From contig NC_039481.1 of the NCBI RefSeq assembly GCF_003590095.1, positions 9,641,895 to 9,705,894 of the forward strand: a stretch of 64,000 nucleotides of DNA, written 5' to 3'. Position numbers and translations under genes: made by a program. Positions 1 to 12,026 of the stretch are shown in pieces. Each line of letters starts with the position of its first letter. The first letter of the stretch is position 1. The stretch comes from Trichoplusia ni (taxonomy: Eukaryota > Arthropoda > Insecta > Lepidoptera > Noctuidae). A model generated the notes under the pieces. That model searched no databases. It was not told where the DNA came from and saw nothing but the letters and a program-made list of their open reading frames with translations.

Positions 1-470
1 TTCTTGGTGTGAGCTTTTAGCATTTTGGAACGTTGGTCAATTGAAATAGCTGTAGTGAGATAAAAATTGTAGAGTGTAGATGATAAATTAATGATTGGTT
101 TCTTAAAAAAATTGTGGTACACTATAAGAAAATCTAGGTAATAATAATAATATACATTGAAATACCTAAGTTTACCAAATGGAGCTATGCTGAAACGCAT
201 AAATCAAAAAGTCGTCAAGTTTTCATGCACTTAGGAATTTAGAGTACCGGAAAATTCACAAACATTGCTACGAATGACATGACTAATGAAAATGTCGTGT
301 TCCATGCTAATTCTGGTACAGTTAGCGACAAAACTCGGAAGGCACTTTTGCCCAAAATATTTCAGCTAATATCCAGTAGAATTTTGAAGAAGTACAAATG
401 CTAAGGTATTGTTTTTGATTGTACTCAAGAACGATAGCCGTTTAATAGAGGTATACCCATAAGGCACAAC

Positions 471-587
471 ATGTCGCGTTTTCGATCCCAGAGGAAAACC
501 AGTATGTTATCCACGTACATTTGTTCTGAGTCTGGGTGTCATTGTATATTTGATTAGAATGTTTCGAAGACCTGGGACACAAGGACT
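471..587 (+). mobile_element. tRNA-derived SINE remnant (3' half)
   Basis: The segment contains a box-B-like sequence (CGTTTTCGATCCC), then TTGTTCTGAGTCTGGGTGTC, then a GAATGTTT...GACC-GGACACAAGGA end. These blocks occur in the same order in the copies near 18.4 and 29.9 kb, and match the lepidopteran SINE type whose consensus carries TGTCGCGGGTTCGAT and CGCGACACAAGGA (recognised from memory). The tRNA-like head is missing and no target duplication was seen. Confidence 0.65.
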
Positions 588-1417
588 AATTGCAATAGAG
601 CGGGAGTCGCTTAAAAATAAACATATTAGTGTATTTTGTTGCAGACTGTACAACGAAACACATTTAAGTCGACCCGGTGACCTAAATCCTGTTTTATACC
701 TGCATAATGATCTGAACACATTAGAGAGTTAACTGTTATTGCGGCCGTAACCTTGCCAAGAGTCGAGGGTGCGAGTAACGTGACAGTGACAGAAGTGACG
801 ATGGACGCTCGTAAAAGAAATGGGAGTAAAACGGTAGGGAGCGTGGAGGTCGTAGTCTTGTTGAACGGTAGTTATAGTGGTAAATATGTCAAACAACCAT
901 TGTTACTAATATAAGGAAACGAAGAAGCCAATTGGGGTTGATCGAAAAGTGTGGCGAAAATTGTTGTTCCAGGTTTATAGCGATCGAGGTCTTATTGAAA
1001 TAAATAAATAAAATAAAAATATATTTATTAAAAACATAGTTCACATTACGTAGCACATGTACGAATACAAGAGATTTAATAGCAGTAAAAATATCTTAAT
1101 AATAATAATCATAGGAGTTGAGTTTACCTACACTAAAACATAATAATATACGAGAAAGACGGTCTAAAGCTAATCTAGGGACCAAGACTGAAGAAACTAT
1201 ACTAAAAAGCACGTTATTCTAAATAAGAAACTTATAAAGTTACTAAAAGCACAAACTATATTAAACCTACACAAACTCCTACATTAGGTTAAGAATCAAT
1301 TACAAGAGCAAATGGTACATACTTATGCGAGAACACGGATTTTAGTGACCCTATGGCCATTGAGCACTGGTCAGTGCATCATTATGGCAAAGCGTCGATG
1401 TGTGACCGCCAACATTA

Positions 1418-1550
1418 GGGCCCATTTAGACGATGCGAGAAACACCATGCAAGTTGCATCACATTGCGTAGCCGAGCAGCTAACGTTATATAGGATCCTC
1501 AGTAATGTATTACAACTTACACGATACTTCCCGATCGTCTAAATGGACCC
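1418..1550. mobile_element. TA-flanked MITE of 133 bp
   Basis: The ends are inverted repeats: GGGCCCATTTAGACGAT on the left matches GGGTCCATTTAGACGAT read from the right, 16 of 17 identical. Both ends are flanked by TA, so the insertion has the layout of a TA-target DNA transposon derivative (Tc1/mariner-like). The interior has no coding capacity, making it non-autonomous. The superfamily is inferred only from TA and could be wrong, because the TTA/TAA flanks are also palindromic. Confidence 0.7.
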
Positions 1551-4500
1551 TAATGCTCTGTGTTGCATTCCAGTAGCCATGTTGTGACTAAGGCACGTCA
1601 GTAGTTTGACTATTGTCATCATCTTTTATCGCAATTGTTGTAAAATTTAATCAGTGTTGTATTTGTAAGGGAATCTTTTCAACTAGCATTTTTGTAGGCT
1701 TATAGGGCAAACTAATTCGCAATTTTTCTGTCGATTAATGAAACAGTTTTCTCCACATCTTAATGACCGTCTTAGCCCAAACAGTAGTCTAGCAGATAAG
1801 AAGATAATACGAAATACTACCTAAGCTTTTACGTGAAGATGAAAAATAATTTTCAAACTAAACTTTTCCTCATCTCCCGTGACCATATTATTCAAACCCG
1901 TATATCATGTAGGTGCAATTATTCAGTGTACGTTTCGTAAGAACACTTTGTTCTATCATCGTTCTGCTAAGAGCATCGACAGACGGCGAGTGCGGTATTT
2001 ATAGCGGCGAACAGTGGCGGGTTATCGCGAGAAAATACTTACTCACACTTCTGTACCGCTACTACGAGTACTCGATGACTATATGAAAAATGTGAGTATT
2101 GATTCTTTGTGTGATATAAAATAGCCTTATTCTTTTACAATAACTTTAAATATTTTAGCGTTGGTAGCGATTAAACTCGTTTTGAGATTTTAGGTAAAGC
2201 AATTGTATTTTAATATTGATCCAGGTTATTTTAAAATGTATAGCTACATCACGCATTTTTCTTTCTTTCCACCATTTATGTGGTGGTTAGCATATTTCCC
2301 TTATTGAAGTAGAGGGTTGGTAGTACTTTACATATTTCCTGTTGAAATAGAGAAGAAACTATAATGTGGATAGGAATCGACGCGATTAAATGATTTTTAC
2401 CTTTAGTCACATCCACGCAAAACTCCATTAACACTACGTATAAAGTTCACAATAACATAGACCAAACATTTGCCAACGAACAAGAACGGAAGTTGAATAC
2501 CTAATAATATAATAATTCTCATTGAATCGTAAAACAATCGTGTTCCCTTAGTTGCGGCTGCAGGCTGGCAGTGATTCACCCGCTCTCGCCTCCCGGCTCC
2601 TTCGATTGGCGACTTATTACTCATTGTAGGGGCAATGTTTAGTCTTGCCATTCGCTATTACGATAACGTATATTGGACGAAGCTTTATAACGGCCTTTGT
2701 TTAGTAATAAATGTAATAATCATTAAATAAAAGCTACGTTTAACTTTGATGTTATTTTAGCGCGGAATTTCTTTTGTTTTAATGGCAAAGGTATTTTTAC
2801 ATTCAGCCTAGTTTTGTTGTACACTCTTTTTTCAATTTCTAAGGCTGAATGGGTGCTGGCTGGTTTGTGACGTCAATAAGGAAGCTAACGGTTTTCTTAT
2901 AAACGAAGGAAAGAAAACAGATCGATTACGGCTTTTAACACTTATCCAGAATAATACTGGAAGGTTATTTAAATCCTTTGTTCTTAGAATTCCTGATTGA
3001 AAGGCCAGATACAAACAATCAGTTACCACCCTAATAGGTATCACAATTTAGGTGAAAAAAGGTTGTATATAACTTAAATGCTCTAATAACTCTTATAAAC
3101 CTTAGCCTTAAATACAAAGCGGCATATTCGTCTGATGTTATCACATAGAAACACGAAATCAAATAAACAACATAATTCTCGTTTGAACATTCAATTATAG
3201 TTAATACAGTGTAAAGTCGTGACTCGATCTCGAAACTTTTTGGTCGGTGTCGACGACATTCTTCTGTTTTTACGACTAAATTAAAAGCATCGCTTGTACA
3301 ATCTACCAAACATTATGTCTACAGTGACATTAAAAACGACTTTATGATAAAAATATAAAGTTCATTTTTGTAGTTTAAGTTTCAAAGCTGTGTGGGACAC
3401 TGTAAGCTCATGTTCTTCGTACAAATTATCAATAATGAACAGTTTCTCGTGTGATTGGAACACAGAGTCGCTTGAATGAGTGTTGGAAAGTGGCTGTGTC
3501 AATATTGATCCGGGCGGTCGGAGGACCGGACACCGTAATTATACTTGCGCTGACTGAGAGAGACGTAGCGGTGTTTACTACATGTTTTTCATATCGCCGA
3601 ACTTGTAAACATGGAAGCTCTATACTTAATAACCTTTGTATTACAATGAATATTCGGTTTAGTATTGTATCATTATCATCTTTTAAAAGGTGTTTGCATT
3701 TTTTTTTAATAAGGCTTTGAAATGTTTATTAACAATACTCTCACATATAAATAAATTTATTCTACTCTAGTCTTTACGAATTGCCTTTATGTGACTGATA
3801 TTTATGATCTGGGGCCCCTGATTACAAGTAAAAGCTAGTTAAACACTTTAAATTATTACCCGTCGTTCAAGGAACGGACAAATTATTAGCGAATTTTAAC
3901 ACCGAAACGTTTTCAGACACAGCTTGAGTATTCACACCTTACTAAAACCTCAGATACTGAATTAAGAAAGCAATTTCTCTACAACTTCAAATTAACATGA
4001 CCAGCAACTCTTGCAAGCTTTCAAGAAAAGGGTGTGTTGCAAGACAGGCAAGAATTACAAGTCTTGGTAAGACTAGCATGAGTGGCGAGTATTCTGCATG
4101 TCTACGAGTTTCCAGACGATTGTCACTCGTCGATATCGCACCTTATTTGTTTTCGCACGTACTGTTTACTTTCAATTTGTGAAATGTGTTATTGGGTAAC
4201 GGTAAGGTCAGCAGTGACGCACACTCGCGTGTATTTGCAATCGCTACTGGGTAAGTTGGAAGAAAGGTGTATTTTTTTGTTAACGACCCGCACTTAGTAA
4301 TTTAAGCCGACCGAAACACACCGAGATTCAAAACAACGAAACATACAAATTCTTGTTTTACGCGGGCATCGAACGACATGTCACGCATTCAAAGTTATTA
4401 AATAAAATAAAAAAAGGACTAAACATTGGCGATTGATTACATTATGATCTAAGAACTGGTAATGATATCACTTTCAAATACAAATAAAAAACTTTAGATA

Positions 4501-5799
4501 TTTTTTAAGTGAAAAATACAATGTCGCTTGGGACACTAGCTCATATATTGAAATATTTTTCTATAATAATACGTTTCTTCTCTCACAGCAAAAGCACTTA
4601 GGAAGCGGTGAAGGGTGGGCAAAACTGGGTGCTGTCCATTGTAAATGGTGCTGACCTTCAAAAAGTGCTACTTAGTAGCCTAATTTGAATAAATGAATTT
4701 TGATTTTTTGATTTTGATATACTCATCCAAAAATAGCCGTTTTGAACAAACATTATTAAAGAAACTTGGTAAGCATGATTGAGTGTCAACAACAACAATT
4801 TGTACCACAACATAAACTTGTTCGTTTTCCTCTTCCATTAGCTTCGCTGAAGCTCTTAAACTTTTTACTGAAATGAACACTCTTAAAACAGTATTTATTC
4901 CCGAATATTTTGATCAGTATAACCTATTAATTCTATGCTCATTCTTGCTCGTATGTGATATTTTTGGAACATTTTGTAAATCAATTAAACCCTTGCTTGA
5001 TTAATAGATAATTTGGGTAAATAGGAAACCTACCAGTGCCTGTACTATAAGATCTTCACGGAGCACTGCAGCTTACATGCGACTGAGACGGCGCATTACA
5101 CTGCATGTAGCGGCATCTCACTTACACGAGGTAATAAGCTCTTCTTTAGAAGTTTCGTTGTAAGGGAACTGGACCCTTGTAACTCCGTGCAAATTGTAAC
5201 CGGGTCGAAAAAAGGTCAGCGATTAATTATAACGTATACCGAACTTCACAGAACGAATTAATGAGGTTGTATCAAATAATTATTTAAAATCCCTACACAG
5301 TTTCGAGGAATCCTCAAAAACCTTTTTCGTGACCCAAAATCTCGGTTTACTCATATCAAATATTTTGTAAATACGTATAGCTAAACGTCAGCGTTCTCGT
5401 GTAAATTCGCTGAGTTGCCAGCGATTTCACAAGTCGATGTACAAATAGATATTGGTTCGATACACAGCACAAATCAATATTGCTGTGTAATACTGTCACA
5501 TGAGAAATTCAGTTAGCCGTTAAGCAATGGAAACTGGCGTGTGAAAGAATTTAGAGATTGGAACGAAGTTAGGAACTACTTGCCTACAAGAAATATATTA
5601 GTGATAACGAATAGAGCTACCGATAAAAAAAACATTTTTAAAAATGTTAAAAAAGGCTGGTTGGTGGAAAAGAATTCTAATTTCAAATATATCTTGTTTT
5701 TCTTTTTTTTGTCATTGGTCATTTTTTGTAAAACGAAACACCAGAAAAATAAAAGAACATTATTTAAGGAATTTTCGACATTCCATCGCGGTTAGTTCA

Positions 5800-5950
5800 A
5801 ATGCTCATTTATCTGGCAGTGCGCTGCACGCTGTGTTCGCGGCGAGTCCACTTTCAAGTGTCACCGGTCCGCCATGTTTGGACAAGCGGGCTGCGGTCCC
5901 GTTCTGATGCAACTGCGCCGGCGCCGGACACAGCTACAAAGGTGATGCCA
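5800..5950. promoter_or_regulatory. CpG-rich islet in intron 2
   Basis: About 150 bp with many CG dinucleotides (including GCGCCGGCGCCGG) inside AT-rich DNA. No glypican-like frame is visible on the minus strand, and no splice-bounded exon could be supported. It could be an enhancer, an alternative promoter, or an old GC-rich repeat. Confidence 0.25.
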
Positions 5951-6210
5951 CACAAACTGGCATAACAGTATCTTAGGAGGGCAATTTGTACATTGCACCT
6001 GTACTTTCACAGCTTAAAGTGTATTTAAAACTACAGTTTGGATTTTGTTTAGCGATTAAATATTTCCCAGGAATATAGCAACGTCCAATAACCTTCCCTA
6101 GCGTAAAGTATAATTTTAAGAGGGTAAGCTGCAAATTATACTCACATACATTCCGACTATACAGGTTTCAAATTATTGTCATTATGATTGTCATGTGACA
6201 TTATGGCTGT

Positions 6211-6264
6211 GCCTTCGTTCCTACGTTCAGCAGTGGACGGCGATAGGCTGAGATGATGATGATG
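6211..6264 (+). mobile_element. Tiny 5'-truncated LINE 3' end with target duplication
   Basis: The insert carries GTTCAGCAGTGGACGGCGAT, AGGCTGAG and (GAT)n, the typical 3' terminus of a lepidopteran RTE-type LINE. It is flanked by an 11-bp direct repeat, ATTATGGCTGT, at 6200-6210 and 6265-6275. Only about 54 bp were inserted. The duplication is intact, so insertion by target-primed reverse transcription is well supported. Confidence 0.8.
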
Positions 6265-7043
6265 ATTATGGCTGTATGCAAGATTCCGTTACCATTAAAA
6301 CATCACATAATTAAGTGTAAGTATATTTGCTCGGTCTACTAACAAGTACGGTAAGTGTGTTCCAACCTTTATTAGTTGACGTTGTTTGAAGGAATTCTAA
6401 TTAACTTTAGCGTTTTATTGTGCCTAGTTGTTTCCGTATTAATGTGCTTTATAAGGTGTTTATGTGTTTAGGTAATAGCTTGATAAATGGTACTTGATTT
6501 TCTTTTTCACATCATTAAGTTTTGAATTGAACTATTGAACTTGCCGATGTTCGATTGTTATTGAAGGCGTCGTTTTCAATATAATTATTGAAAAATGAAC
6601 CTAAATTTCTATGGTAATAATTCCAAATTAAAAAAGTTAGTGGTAGTATTACTTTTCAGGTACTTTCGAAATGATACTTGATTATTCTAGATGCGACGTT
6701 TTGAAATGTTTTTACTAGTGGCTTTAAATGCAGGGTACCATATTATGTCAATCCTATAAACAAGAACCGGCAAGAATCTCGTTATGTAAGTTCATAATAT
6801 AGATTATTATAGACGTAACTTATAAAAACCTTTTAAAGTATAGAATTCGAATAGTTTCGTATCCATTGTTTTATGTAACGAAGTATAAAGAAAAAACTAT
6901 ATGTTCCTAGCAATTATCGGCTTAACAATCGATTAACAGACATGCAAATAACGTAACTCGGTACGCTCAGATTTAAAGAAATCGAAAGAAGATTTTTTAT
7001 CAGATAAATTTTCCGTTTAAATAAAATTTTTCTCTGCACTTAC

Positions 7044-7196
7044 CATCAAACTTGATAGCTCGGTTCGTGAGTGTGTCAGCGAGCTTGCTGAGCTCGCTCC
7101 ATAGCGCCGACTCGAGTTGCGTGCGCGCCGCCTGCGTCAGCCGCGTGCGTGCGCCCGCGCCGCAACACCCGCGGTTTGAACATAGCCCGTCTGCAT
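7044..7196 (-). CDS. dally: Glypican (dally-like), second coding exon
   Basis: This 153-nt exon has a consensus acceptor (TTTTCTACCAACAG|AT) and donor (TTTGATG|GTAAGT). Two of the three frames contain stops. The open one is the frame required by the phase-1 donor of exon 1, and the junction codon is G+AT (Asp). It encodes 50 full codons plus the first base of a glycine codon. The product begins DADGLCSNRGCC, giving C-x4-CC. That matches the C-x3-5-CC block that follows the first cysteine in glypicans. After it comes an Ala/Leu-rich amphipathic stretch (TQLESALWSELSKLADTL), as expected for the helices starting the glypican core. The exon is GC-rich in an AT-rich setting. The remaining core, the glycosaminoglycan attachment sites and the GPI signal must lie beyond the left edge. 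Confidence 0.85.
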
Positions 7197-7261
7197 CTGT
7201 TGGTAGAAAATGGAGAATTAATTAAGAATATTTAAATAGTTATTAGTAGTTATCGAAAATA

Positions 7262-7320
7262 TGTGGATGAAAAAGGGGAAGACCTTTGCCAAGCAGTGGG
7301 GTCTTGCAAAGACTATGAAA
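7262..7320 (+). mobile_element. Possible LINE 3' fragment beside exon 2
   Basis: GACCTTTGCCAAGCAGTGGG resembles GGCCTTTGCCCAGCAGTGGG of the 19.0 kb LINE C-terminal coding end. It lies about 65 bp from the exon 2 acceptor, inside intron 1. No tail or target duplication is visible, so the assignment rests on one short match. Confidence 0.45.
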
Positions 7321-7902
7321 ATAGCAAATGGGGTCACATAATGAGGTCCATTATTTTTCTCGCGACTAAAACTTGACATTGCTTAGAATTAATTAATTAT
7401 CAGTAAAAAGACGACTTCCTTAAAAATAAATTAACTCTTCTTTCTATCTAAGATAGGAGTGTCAAACGAACTTACATATACTAAGAATAAGAGATACTAA
7501 AACAAGAAAACAATACCCGTTTTACCGAAGTCGGTATAAAGTAGGTACTAGTATTACAAACTATAATTACACAATTCAATTATTAAAATTAATTGAATGC
7601 TTGCTTTGTAAACGCCGTCCGTTTTAATGAAGATTGTCTTAGCTTTCACAATGCGCAAGCGCAACATTTTCCGTTTGCCTCAAGCTTTCCCTGCAAACGA
7701 TAAAATACTCTTTACGCTTATACATTAGCTATTAACTTTAGTGCTAAATACAAACATGTACATGTAAATGTTTATGCTGTGTGATTTGCCAGAAACTTTT
7801 TTGATAACAGAGGTGTGGAAAAGGGACACCGTTATACGCTTGTGATGTGGTGTCTCTTTCACAACTTCAAGTCTTACTTCAAGATTTGAAGATAATTTTG
7901 AT

Positions 7903-7948
7903 TGCACGGATGACCGAGTGGTATAGGTCACAAGAGTGTTTGTGAAAC
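7903..7948 (+). mobile_element. SINE head fragment (tRNA box A)
   Basis: GCACGGATGACCGAGTGGT is a tRNA-like box A and is followed by ATAGGTCACAAG. It parallels the start of the 29.9 kb SINE copy (GCACGGATAGGTCAAAAGGT). Box B and the body are absent. Confidence 0.5.
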
Positions 7949-8548
7949 CACCACACAAGACTAAACTGAATACCTTGGTGCGCGAAGAAAGAGTATTTTA
8001 TATAGCATGAATAGCCAACCATATTGCCTATGTTACTGGATTTGATTTGCGCTCTATTCCGGCTTTCATGAAACAACATTGAAGATTCAGAACTGCATTA
8101 GAAGACTTTAGATGTCACCCTAGTAGAAAGACATGAATATGTCAGTGGTGTCACAAGAAATTATCAAAATATAAAACCAAGCCGAATCACTCGTCAACAT
8201 AGTCTACTTCAATCTATCTCAGGTACTTGAAGCTTTATTTGGGCTCTTCATTTAGCACTTAATTCAACAAGTTAGACAGGCAAGACGTCGCCTACGAGCT
8301 CTCCGTAACCTATTTCCCTCGACTTCGAACAGCGTGGGATGTCAAACAGATGGTTTGCTTTTTGCTTTCTCTCCACTTTATACATGAAGTCTGATTTCTT
8401 TATTTGTTTCTCGTTTCTATGGTTACTATTAGGGTATTTGTCAAAAAAGTAAGTTTAGTCTTCAGACAGATTTCCTGAAACTATTGGATACGTATTTTTT
8501 CTTTTATCTCATAAATAAAAAATGAAGGGGACACAGTCAATATAATGT

Positions 8549-8564
8549 CAAGTGACGTCACTTG
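8549..8564. promoter_or_regulatory. CRE-centred 16-bp perfect palindrome
   Basis: CAAGTGACGTCACTTG is self-complementary across 16 bp and is centred on the consensus CREB/ATF site TGACGTCA. It lies in intron 1, about 1.35 kb from exon 2. Binding is not shown. Confidence 0.35.
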
Positions 8565-8686
8565 CCAGTACGCTTTTTACTAACAAATGATGTTACTAGC
8601 CCTACTAAATCCAAATTTGAATGATGTGATAAAATTAAAAATACTTAGTGGAAACCTGTTTGACGGAAAACTTAGGTTTTTCTAGC

Positions 8687-8915
8687 CATCATCATAATTA
8701 TCATTATCCTGCCCTTAACCCAATTATTATTTGGGGTCGGCACAACATGTCTTCTCCTTCCATACCTTTCTATTTGACGTCATCTCACAAGAAACACTTT
8801 TCGCAGCCATATTGTCTATCACTCTATCCATCCATCGTTTCCTTGGTTGTCCTCTTCCCCTATATCCATCCACGTCCATACCAACACCTTCCTCACCACA
8901 AACACCTTATTTTCG
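8687..8915 (-). mobile_element. 5'-truncated LINE, C-terminal coding end
   Basis: Read on the minus strand it encodes GYRGRGQPRKRWMDRVIDNM, then a Cys-Glu-Met-Thr-Ser block and a C-terminal TCCADPK followed by TAA at 8729-8727. This is the C-terminal end of an endonuclease/reverse-transcriptase LINE that is widespread in insects. The tail on the minus strand is GAT/AAT-rich (8687-8705). An in-frame stop near 8908 shows decay, and the 5' break is near 8915. No target duplication was identified. Confidence 0.75.
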
Positions 8916-11301
8916 GGCCAATTGCCGTTTTATTAGAAACCTGGTGTTCATAGAAACCGTAAATGTTTTGCTACTTTTGCTTTATGTAGGCGTAGTGTAA
9001 TAGAAACTACAGTCTAATGCCGATTAGGTTTTAACAGTGCCCTAAACATTACATACAAAGAGAATTCATTTCCTTTACACGTTCTTAAGTTTTATCGAGT
9101 TGTATTTTATACTAGCCAGAGTTACGCCCAGAAAACTGCCTAAAGAAACTATTTCTGCTGGCCTCGTTTCGAGCACTTTGTATTGATGTAGTACTCCTAA
9201 TAATCCATGAAATATAGAAAAGTCTTTGGATGTTTTAGTGTTTCCCGAAAGTTATTGTTTTAAAACTAAGTATAGAACAATACTCTTTACTTTTGAATGG
9301 TTTTCCTTCAAGCACGGGAAATGAAAAGCCGTTTAATTTCTTTAAATTAAATCTATATTAAAAATGATAATACAAGAGTTTCTTAGAGAGACTATATTAT
9401 TTCCACTTTCGTTCAAATGATTTTTTTAAACTAGTAATGGAAGAGCCAATGTCAGTGCCCGTATTTTCGATCAGGAAAAGTTAATAATTGTCAACTAGTC
9501 TGGCAATGGGGTGCTATTGAGGGGCGTAGTGAGGGGCGCAAATAAATTTAAACATCCGTCGAGCACCGACGTTATTGCATTAGGAAAGCAACGAGGGTGA
9601 GTCCGGGACTCCTCTCGATTCTTAGATAAATCGATAAATTTTGTGAAATGCTCACGCCAAGATTAACGGACATAGCTTGTGTATTACATTTATTTTATGG
9701 CGATGTGATGGATTGGGAGGAGACGAGAGGGATGGTTGATACATGATTGGTAGCTAAAGTTAAAAAAATGGGAAAAGTGATATTGTTGTGAGTGCTAAAT
9801 GTATTATCATCAAGAGTAGCATGTTCTTTATGTTATTTAAGTTACTGTAGTTCTTACGTTTCAACAGTATCTGAAAGCAATTAGTTAACCTAATTGACTT
9901 TGATTTTAAACCTCTCATAAATCTGTTTAATTATTAAGATTGATGATAAAAAGAGACGCAGAACATGGACAACCGGAAAACTAAATCCAACCGGACATAG
10001 TCGCGTGCAGAGAGATAAGTAGCTCTACATCCAACGACTTGATTTTCTGAAACGATCAATCTTTATTTACAATAAGTACTAATTAACGGATATCATGATG
10101 TAGTACTAAGAAACCACTTAAAATTCCAATCAGGTTGCCGCCGCAGACGAAAGCTTTTACCGTGAGTAATTACATTGCTTCATTAGCACTTAGTTTGCGG
10201 ACCGCCCTCGTGGCCTGGCCAGCAATGGACGTAGTTTACGTAGTCTAAGAACTTGGCTCGTTTATCGTTATACGTGAGAGTTGAGGAAAATGGCTTGTTT
10301 TGGCACTCGGACGCCAACCTGTTACTTTAGCGACGGTCTGAGACGAACATCGTGAGAAATTTTATCACCTCGTAAAGGAAATTGGCGTGAAAATAAAGTA
10401 TTACGGCAGTAACCTTTGATTTTGAGAGGGTTTATAGACGGAAATGTGTCTTAGATTTGTTCGAGGTTACTTTTATTCTATAGACTTGTCTTTGTGAACT
10501 TTTGGTACTGGATGTTGGAATTCTTAAGGTTTCTTTTGCATTTACGGATAATTTTCTTTGACATCAATTATAATGGACAAATACATTCTAGAGCATTCAT
10601 AGATTCCAACAAACACCTTCAAAGGTACAATTAATTCCTCAGCTATTCTAAGCAATCAAGTGAAGCTGTGAACAACAACACAATGAACATAATGCCTATT
10701 GAATAACTAAATCAATGTTCATATCTCATTCCGATCGTGCTTTCTACGGCTGAGGCGGGATAAGCCGAAATTACTGATTTACATACTTAGTGCACAATGG
10801 AATGTAGACTTTGTATGCCGGTGTTAAGTTCTAATATTGAATATTTGATGGGACTGTAAGTGTTTAGGGTTGCAGGTTTAATTTTTGAGCTGAAGCGTTA
10901 ACTTTAGCTGTCTTTTGGGACAATCATAACAGAATTATTTAACTCTACTACTAAATTCAAGGATTTTCATTTCCCCGTCTGGTCCATTAGGTAAACTAAC
11001 ACACTTTAAGGAACTGAAAAACAAAATGGCTGTTCTATTTTAACCAGCTTTATACTTTAATTAAATAGTCTAACTTTATCTCATTGTACAAAAAAATCTG
11101 TCAACTATTCTACTAACGACGGGCTTCCAAAATCCGGTGTTTCTTATCACTCATACCACAAAATAAGACGAACAGCCCCAAACTAAGGGGCGACATGTCT
11201 GACGATAACGTGAGTCACCGCAGCTTAAATATTAATGTCGAATACGATCACTACGGAAACAGTTCTTGGTAGGGCACTTTGTTATGGGAAGAAATTAACA
11301 C

Positions 11302-11335
11302 CAAGATTTGGGATTTTATCATATCCCAAATCTTG
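11302..11335. repeat. Perfect inverted repeat, 13-bp arms
   Basis: CAAGATTTGGGAT and ATCCCAAATCTTG are exact reverse complements separated by an 8-bp TTTATCAT loop. There is no coding context. It lies about 80 bp before a LINE 3'UTR remnant and could be part of a decayed element or a cruciform-prone site. Confidence 0.6.
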
Positions 11336-11414
11336 TATTGAGAGATAAATATGTGTAGCTTTTGTATATTGTAGATAGGCTTTATAGTAGCATAAAATAG
11401 AATGGTTAGTAAAT

Positions 11415-11664
11415 AGTGCTTCGGAAGGCACGTTAAATTGTGGGTGCCTCCTGCTATTCTTACATCTTTGACAGTCGTTACTGGTAGTCAGAAGCTTGAA
11501 AAGTCCGACAACCAGTCTAACCAAGGGCTATCGTGTTGCCCAGGTAACTGGGTTGAGGAGGTCAGATATGCAGTCGCTCCTTGTAAAACACTGGTACTTA
11601 GCTGAAATCGGTTAGACTGGTAGCCGACCCCAACATAGTTGGGAAAAGGCTAGGCCAATGATGA
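11415..11664 (+). mobile_element. LINE 3'UTR fragment (moth RTE-type)
   Basis: Successive blocks match a very common moth LINE 3'UTR: TTCGGAAGGCACGTTAAA, TGACAGTCGTTACTGGTAGT, GGGTTGAGGAGGTCAGATA, GCAGTCGCTCCTTGTAAAAC, CCGACCCCAACATAGTTGGG and AAAAGGCTAGG. It ends in ATGATGAATG, a decayed GATGAT tail. The family is recognised from memory and was not searched. The copy is 5' truncated and slightly diverged. Confidence 0.75.
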
Positions 11665-11931
11665 ATGTTAGTGAACAGTGCAAAAAATATAAATAATGAA
11701 ATAAAAATGCATGTATGTCAAGTTTAGTCTCTCGTCTCTCTTGGCATTATCATCGCCGATATCTCAGATTTTAATTTCAATTACCATCATTTCAGTGTCA
11801 TCGAAATTAATGTAAGTATGTAAAGCGATATTCAATGATTTAGATTCAGATCATCTTTTACGAAACTTTGTGTAAAATGTCAAGAGCTCGGTGAATGTCA
11901 TAGATCTAGATCATGGACCTAACATAATTTC

Positions 11932-12026
11932 CATCGTGGAAGAGAGATGGCGCTCTCTATCGTGTATCACGCTGTCTTGCTTCTGCATATTCAATTACTT
12001 AAAGTGGTGGTAGTATCCTAGATGTT
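11932..12026 (+). repeat. GATGGCGCTCT-core dispersed repeat, copy A
   Basis: GTGGAAGAGAGATGGCGCTC, TATCGTGTATCACGCTGTC and TTGCTTC are followed by ACTTAAAGTGGTGGTAGTAT. The same blocks occur in the same order near 15.6 and 23.9 kb. There is no ORF, no terminal inverted repeat and no target duplication. It may be a short non-autonomous element or part of a larger one. Confidence 0.6.

Larger units (their letters stand above)
1..7043 (-). other. Intron 2 of the glypican gene (5' part)
   Basis: The intron starts at the GTAAGT donor after exon 2 and continues past the left edge. I searched the minus strand for the next glypican exon (aromatic and cysteine-containing core helices with flanking splice sites) and found none. 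Apart from a SINE remnant, a TA-flanked MITE, a CpG-rich islet and one LINE 3' end, it is unremarkable AT-rich DNA. Nothing was recognised in 600-1400, 1560-5790 and 6280-7040. Confidence 0.65.

Noticed and set aside
2403..2651. Candidate third glypican exon (minus strand)
   Set aside because: Translation lacks glypican cysteines or core helices, and no acceptor/donor pair in the required phase was found.
8648..9000. Plus-strand 101- and 89-codon frames
   Set aside because: They are antisense to the LINE C-terminal coding remnant on the minus strand.
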